A program made the position numbers and the translations under genes. Shown piece after piece: positions 6,569 to 8,757 of a stretch of DNA of 8,757 nucleotides. Location of the stretch: positions 1-8,757 of the forward strand of contig JALUTW010000313.1 of the NCBI GenBank assembly GCA_027021685.1. Direction: 5' to 3'. The notes beneath the pieces are model-generated. The model made no database searches. It saw only the letters and a list, made by a program, of their open reading frames with translations, and was not told the DNA's origin. Numbering within the stretch: the first letter of the stretch is position 1; each line of letters starts with the position of its first letter. This stretch comes from Chromatiales bacterium (GTDB taxonomy: Bacteria > Pseudomonadota > Gammaproteobacteria > CAMYNG01).

Positions 6569-6856
6569 TCAACAGCCCACCAGCAACGCCTCCCAGCCGT
6601 AGTGGTGCAGGGTGGCCAGCAGCTGGACCGGCCGGATCTCGTCCCGGCGGTAACGGATGACCAGCAACCGGGCCGGCGCGGAGGCGATGGTCACCTCGTG
6701 CACGCCCAGGGTGGCGCGCAGCAGGTCCGCCATTTCCTCGAACGTGGCCTCGGGCTCACCCGCCTGCAGCCACACCACGGCGATACAGGTCGCCAAGTCT
6801 GCCGCGGGTGCATCACGGGCCCCGCCGGCGGTGATGGTGGGATTGAGTCCGCTCAC
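6569..6856 (-). CDS. Small HMA-like (ferredoxin-fold) protein without CxxC
   Basis: The 95-aa product has a beta-alpha-beta-beta-alpha-beta pattern in residues 22-95: CIAVVWLQA, FEEMADLLRATLG, VHEVTIASA, RLLVIRYR, RPVQLLATLHHYG, EALLVGC. The order and the phrase L(L/V)xRYxxDExxxxxLLxxLxxxG resemble heavy-metal-associated domains of copper chaperones and ATPases, but the metal-binding CxxC loop is absent. Only Cys24 and the terminal Cys95 remain, so metal binding is doubtful. The start is uncertain. GTG at 6856 has GGGG 8 nt upstream and begins shortly before the fold. GTG at 6925 would add 23 Ala/Arg-rich residues encoded across a perfect 8-bp hairpin and has no ribosome-binding site. It is co-oriented with the diguanylate cyclase 90 bp downstream. 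No specific function is assigned. Confidence 0.62.
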   Translation of the reverse strand: MSGLNPTITAGGARDAPAADLATCIAVVWLQAGEPEATFEEMADLLRATLGVHEVTIASAPARLLVIRYRRDEIRPVQLLATLHHYGWEALLVGC

Positions 6857-6876
6857 GGCATGGTCCCCGGTACTCC

Positions 6877-6897
6877 GGGCAGCCGCCCGGGCTGCCC
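6877..6897. repeat. Strong 8-bp stem-loop in the leader of the HMA-like gene
   Basis: GGGCAGCC-GCCCG-GGCTGCCC is a perfect inverted repeat with a 5-nt loop, ending 20 bp before the GTG at 6856 on the minus strand. As a 5'-UTR hairpin it could affect translation. No U tract follows on either strand. Confidence 0.6.
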
Positions 6898-6958
6898 TCG
6901 CGGAGACCAGTGTGACCTGGCACACCGGGAAGCGCTGTGAAGGATCCCCCGGCCGGAT

Positions 6959-6971
6959 GTGAAATATTCAC
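6959..6971. promoter_or_regulatory. AT-rich palindrome GTGAA-ATA-TTCAC (possible operator)
   Basis: Arms of 5 bp match perfectly around a 3-bp centre in an otherwise GC-rich 190-bp gap between the HMA-like gene and the tRNA. It looks like a binding site for a dimeric regulator. As TGTGA-N5-TCACC it is one base short of CRP spacing. Confidence 0.35.
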
Positions 6972-7002
6972 CAGCGCGGCCGGGGCGCGACCGGGGCGTC
7001 GT

Positions 7003-7030
7003 TTGGGCCCCGGGGGTGATCTGCTATACT
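7003..7030 (+). promoter_or_regulatory. Promoter of the tRNA-Ala gene
   Basis: A clear -10 hexamer TATACT at 7025-7030 lies 16 bp before the mature tRNA 5' end. A poor -35 candidate TTGGGC (7003-7008) gives a 16-bp spacer. The GC-containing discriminator after the -10 box (TCGCC) is of the kind seen at stable-RNA promoters under stringent control. Confidence 0.6.
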
Positions 7031-7046
7031 TCGCCTTTCCGCACCC

Positions 7047-7122
7047 GGGGCCGTAGCTCAGTTGGGAGAGCGCAGCAATCGCACTGCTGAGGTCAGGGGT
7101 TCGACTCCCCTCGGCTCCACCA
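7047..7122 (+). tRNA. tRNA-Ala, anticodon CGC
   Basis: The 76-nt sequence folds as a full cloverleaf. The acceptor stem GGGGCCG/CGGCTCC carries the G3:U70 wobble pair that identifies alanine tRNA. The D-arm is GCTC/GAGC (7056-7071). The anticodon stem CAGCA/TGCTG (7073-7089) encloses loop ATCGCAC with anticodon CGC at 7080-7082, reading GCG. The T-arm AGGGG/CCCCT surrounds TTCGACT, and the 3' CCA is encoded (7120-7122). A dedicated GCG-reading alanine tRNA fits a very GC-rich genome. Confidence 0.97.
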
Positions 7123-7154
7123 CTCCGGTTTTCGTTTCCCCCTTACCGTCCGGC

Positions 7155-7173
7155 GCGGCTGCGAACCAGCCGC
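7155..7173. terminator. 7-bp hairpin downstream of tRNA-Ala and htpX
   Basis: GCGGCTG-CGAAC-CAGCCGC is a perfect stem in the 142-bp gap between the tRNA and the convergent htpX stop codon. No T tract follows on either strand, so its role as a terminator is suggested mainly by position. The rest of the gap holds nothing else I can identify. Confidence 0.35.
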
Positions 7174-7264
7174 CCTTGTCGGAACGGCTGGCGGACACCG
7201 GCGGCCGGTCCGCGGCGGGCCTGGCGACCGGCGGACCCCTGCCTCGCGCCGCCCGGGCGCATCC

Positions 7265-8149
7265 TCAGCCCAGCGCCTGCAGGGCGGCGATGCGCTCCTC
7301 CAGCGGGGGATGGCTCATGAACAGGCGCCTGAGGCCGTGGCCGATGCCGCCGGTGATGCCGAAGGCCGCAAGCTGCCCGGGCAGGTCGCGCTCGGCGTGG
7401 GCCTGCTGCAGGCGGCGCAGGGCCGCGATCATCTTGCCGCGGCCGGCGAGGCGGGCGCCGCCGCGGTCGGCGCGGAACTCGCGCTGGCGCGAGAACCACA
7501 TGACGATGATGGAGGCCAGGACGGCGAGAAAGATCTCGGCGACGATGACGGTGATGAAGTAGCCGGGACCGTAGCCGCGCTCGGTCCTGAACACCACCCG
7601 GTCCACCACGTGCCCCACCACGCGCGAGATGGCGATGACGAAGGTGTTGACCACCCCCTGGATGAGGGCCATGGTCACCATGTCGCCGTTGGCGATGTGA
7701 CTCACCTCGTGGCCCAGCACCGCCTCCACCTCGTCGGCGGTCATGTGCTCCAGCAGGCCGGTGGAAACCGCCACCAGGGCGTTGTTGCGCGAGGCCCCGG
7801 TGGCGAAGGCGTTGGGCTCGGGCGAGGGAAAGATGCCCACCTCGGGCATGCCGATGCCGGCCTCCCGCGCCTGGCGCTGCACCGTGGCGACCAGCCACTG
7901 CTCGGTGGGGGTGCGCGGGCTGTCGATGACCTGCACCCCCATGGCGTGCTTGGCCATCCACTTGGACAGGGCCAGGGAGATGAAAGAGCCACCCATGCCG
8001 AACACGGCGGCGAACGCCAGCAGGGCCTCCACGTTGAGGGCCACCCCCTGCTCCCGCAGCAGGGTGTCCACCCCCAGCAGGTCCAGGGTCACCGACAGCA
8101 CCACCAGCACCGCCAGGTTGGTGGCCAGGAACAGGAATACGCGCTTCAT
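7265..8149 (-). CDS. htpX: HtpX membrane zinc metalloprotease (M48B)
   Basis: The 294-aa product is the length of E. coli HtpX (293 aa). It is an inner-membrane, zinc-dependent protease that, with FtsH, removes damaged membrane proteins. TM helices lie at about 4-26, 38-60, 157-180 and 195-218. The catalytic HEVSH motif is at 147-151 (LGHEVSHIANGD), and the third zinc ligand is Glu224 in SRQREFRAD, followed by GGARLAG. The substrate-side block EPNAFATGASRNNALVAVSTGLL (111-133) is conserved too. The C-terminus ends in the usual SHPPLEERIAAL. The ATG at 8149 is preceded by AGGAGGTT at 8159-8166, about 10 nt away. Transcription probably starts from the sigma-32-like promoter at 8194-8221, with possible read-through from the channel gene 67 bp upstream. 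Confidence 0.97.
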   Translation of the reverse strand: MKRVFLFLATNLAVLVVLSVTLDLLGVDTLLREQGVALNVEALLAFAAVFGMGGSFISLALSKWMAKHAMGVQVIDSPRTPTEQWLVATVQRQAREAGIGMPEVGIFPSPEPNAFATGASRNNALVAVSTGLLEHMTADEVEAVLGHEVSHIANGDMVTMALIQGVVNTFVIAISRVVGHVVDRVVFRTERGYGPGYFITVIVAEIFLAVLASIIVMWFSRQREFRADRGGARLAGRGKMIAALRRLQQAHAERDLPGQLAAFGITGGIGHGLRRLFMSHPPLEERIAALQALG

Positions 8150-8193
8150 GGGTGTGGGAACCTCCTCATCTCGCCGTCAGCGGGCGGCGATAG

Positions 8194-8221
8194 AGTAGGG
8201 GCAGAACAAGCCGGTCTCAAG
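8194..8221 (-). promoter_or_regulatory. Putative sigma-32 (RpoH) heat-shock promoter of htpX
   Basis: On the minus strand CTTGAG (8221-8216) is followed after 14 bp by CCCCTACT (8201-8194). The known RpoH consensus is CTTGAA, 13-17 bp, CCCCATNT: five of six and five of seven defined positions match. The -35 element overlaps the stop codon of the upstream channel gene. It would give a leader of about 35-40 nt before htpX, a known heat-shock gene in E. coli. Confidence 0.6.
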
Positions 8222-8757
8222 CCCCGCGGCGCGCCAGCAGCCGGCCGAGCACGGTGGAGGGGTGCTCCTCGCCGGTGCGCACGTAGCGCAGCACGTCCGG
8301 GCCGTGGGCGATCCAGTCCATCTCCCGCCCGGCCCCGCGGCGCCCGCAGAACAGCAGCCGGTCGCCCGGGGCCAGGGTGGTGTCGTCGGCGGGCACCAGG
8401 CGGTTGTCGCCCGCCCGCACCAGCAGCAGGGGCACGCAGGGCAGGCGCTCGTCGCGCAGGCGCGGATTGCGGCACAGGTCGCCCACCCGCACCGTCTCGC
8501 CCCGGGCCAGGGCCGAGTACACGGCGCCGGCGCCGCGGGGCGTGATGTCCAGCGACCAGGTGGCCGGGGCCTCCTCCTCGATGACCCCGCCGATGCGAGA
8601 CACGAGTTCGTTGGCCCAGTCGTTGTCCTGGGTCGCGGCCAGTTCCAGGAACTCGGCCAGCAGCGGGGTGGTGATGAGGGCGAAGATCTTGTGCGCGATG
8701 ACGCTGCCGCGTTGCATCACCAGGTCCACCTCCGCGGCACGGAACAGCGGCTCGTTG
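8217..8757 (-). CDS. TrkA/RCK-domain potassium channel-like protein, C-terminal part (5' end outside the window)
   Basis: The frame is open to the right edge, so the N-terminus is missing; 179 codons are visible, starting NEPLFRAAEVDLVMQRGS. The end of the fragment is a typical TrkA_C (RCK C-lobe) domain at about visible residues 85-140: VRVGDLCRNPRLRDERLPCVPLLLVRAG, then LVPADDTTLAPGDRLLFCG. The block before it (VDLVMQRGSVIAHKIFALITTPLL) fits the tail of a TrkA_N NAD-binding region. Such proteins gate K+ channels or transporters in response to nucleotides; the pore or membrane part would lie outside. A GTG at 8729 could be mistaken for the start, but coding sequence clearly continues upstream of it. 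It is followed 67 bp later by htpX in the same direction. Confidence 0.78.
   Translation of the reverse strand, partial: NEPLFRAAEVDLVMQRGSVIAHKIFALITTPLLAEFLELAATQDNDWANELVSRIGGVIEEEAPATWSLDITPRGAGAVYSALARGETVRVGDLCRNPRLRDERLPCVPLLLVRAGDNRLVPADDTTLAPGDRLLFCGRRGAGREMDWIAHGPDVLRYVRTGEEHPSTVLGRLLARRGA

Noticed and set aside
5031..6572. 513-codon minus-strand open frame
   Set aside because: It crosses the convergent junction, antisense to the CRP-type gene and out of frame with the diguanylate cyclase, with no recognisable motifs.
6980..6998. CCGGGGCG repeated 11 bp apart
   Set aside because: The surroundings are almost pure G/C, so an 8-bp repeat is expected by chance.
7047..7122. tRNA gene as an integration site for a mobile element
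   Set aside because: No integrase gene and no repeat of the tRNA 3' end is present in the window.
7062..7562. Plus-strand frame starting MGERSNRTAEVRG
   Set aside because: It begins inside the tRNA-Ala gene, a common spurious call, and continues antisense to htpX.
7310..8545. 411-codon plus-strand open frame
   Set aside because: Antisense to htpX and the channel gene; low-complexity Gly/His/Gln/Arg composition and no domain.

Overview
The window is very GC-rich (roughly 70%) and reads as chromosomal DNA of a gammaproteobacterium. HtpX, a CRP-type regulator, a CHASE2 cyclase and a gammaproteobacterial-style tRNA-Ala fit an Ectothiorhodospiraceae-like or related halophilic/sulfur-oxidising lineage. 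That placement is inference from style and gene set only. I see no insertion sequence, prophage, CRISPR array or plasmid feature. Almost every base is genic, and long antisense ORFs are a by-product of the GC content.

Left part (1-4814, all minus strand): three genes in one orientation, transcribed right to left. They are a CHASE2-domain class III nucleotide cyclase (741 aa), a 582-aa five-helix membrane protein with a predicted periplasmic NHL-like beta-propeller, and a secreted FecR-domain protein that runs off the left edge. All three point at the envelope, so they may form one sensing cluster. Only the first two are tightly spaced; a 156-bp gap precedes the FecR gene.

Middle (4815-6856): a 186-bp divergent intergenic region with an AT-rich imperfect palindrome separates the cyclase from a plus-strand CRP/FNR-family regulator (214 aa). 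The regulator has a CRP-like recognition helix and a plausible cyclic-nucleotide pocket. It converges, with 11 bp between stop codons, on a minus-strand PAS-GGDEF diguanylate cyclase. Upstream of that gene lies a small ferredoxin-like (HMA-like) protein. Potential cNMP and c-di-GMP signalling genes are therefore side by side.

Right part (6857-8757): a tRNA-Ala(CGC) gene on the plus strand with a recognisable -10 box, then htpX (membrane zinc protease) on the minus strand. A good match to a sigma-32 heat-shock promoter precedes htpX and overlaps the stop codon of the upstream gene. That gene is the C-terminal part of a TrkA/RCK-domain potassium channel-like protein, cut by the right edge.

The best candidate for something under-described is the CHASE2 cyclase / membrane beta-propeller / FecR cluster divergent from a CRP-type regulator. 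The cyclase keeps its metal and transition-state residues but lacks both canonical purine-specifying residues, so its product cannot be assumed to be cAMP.
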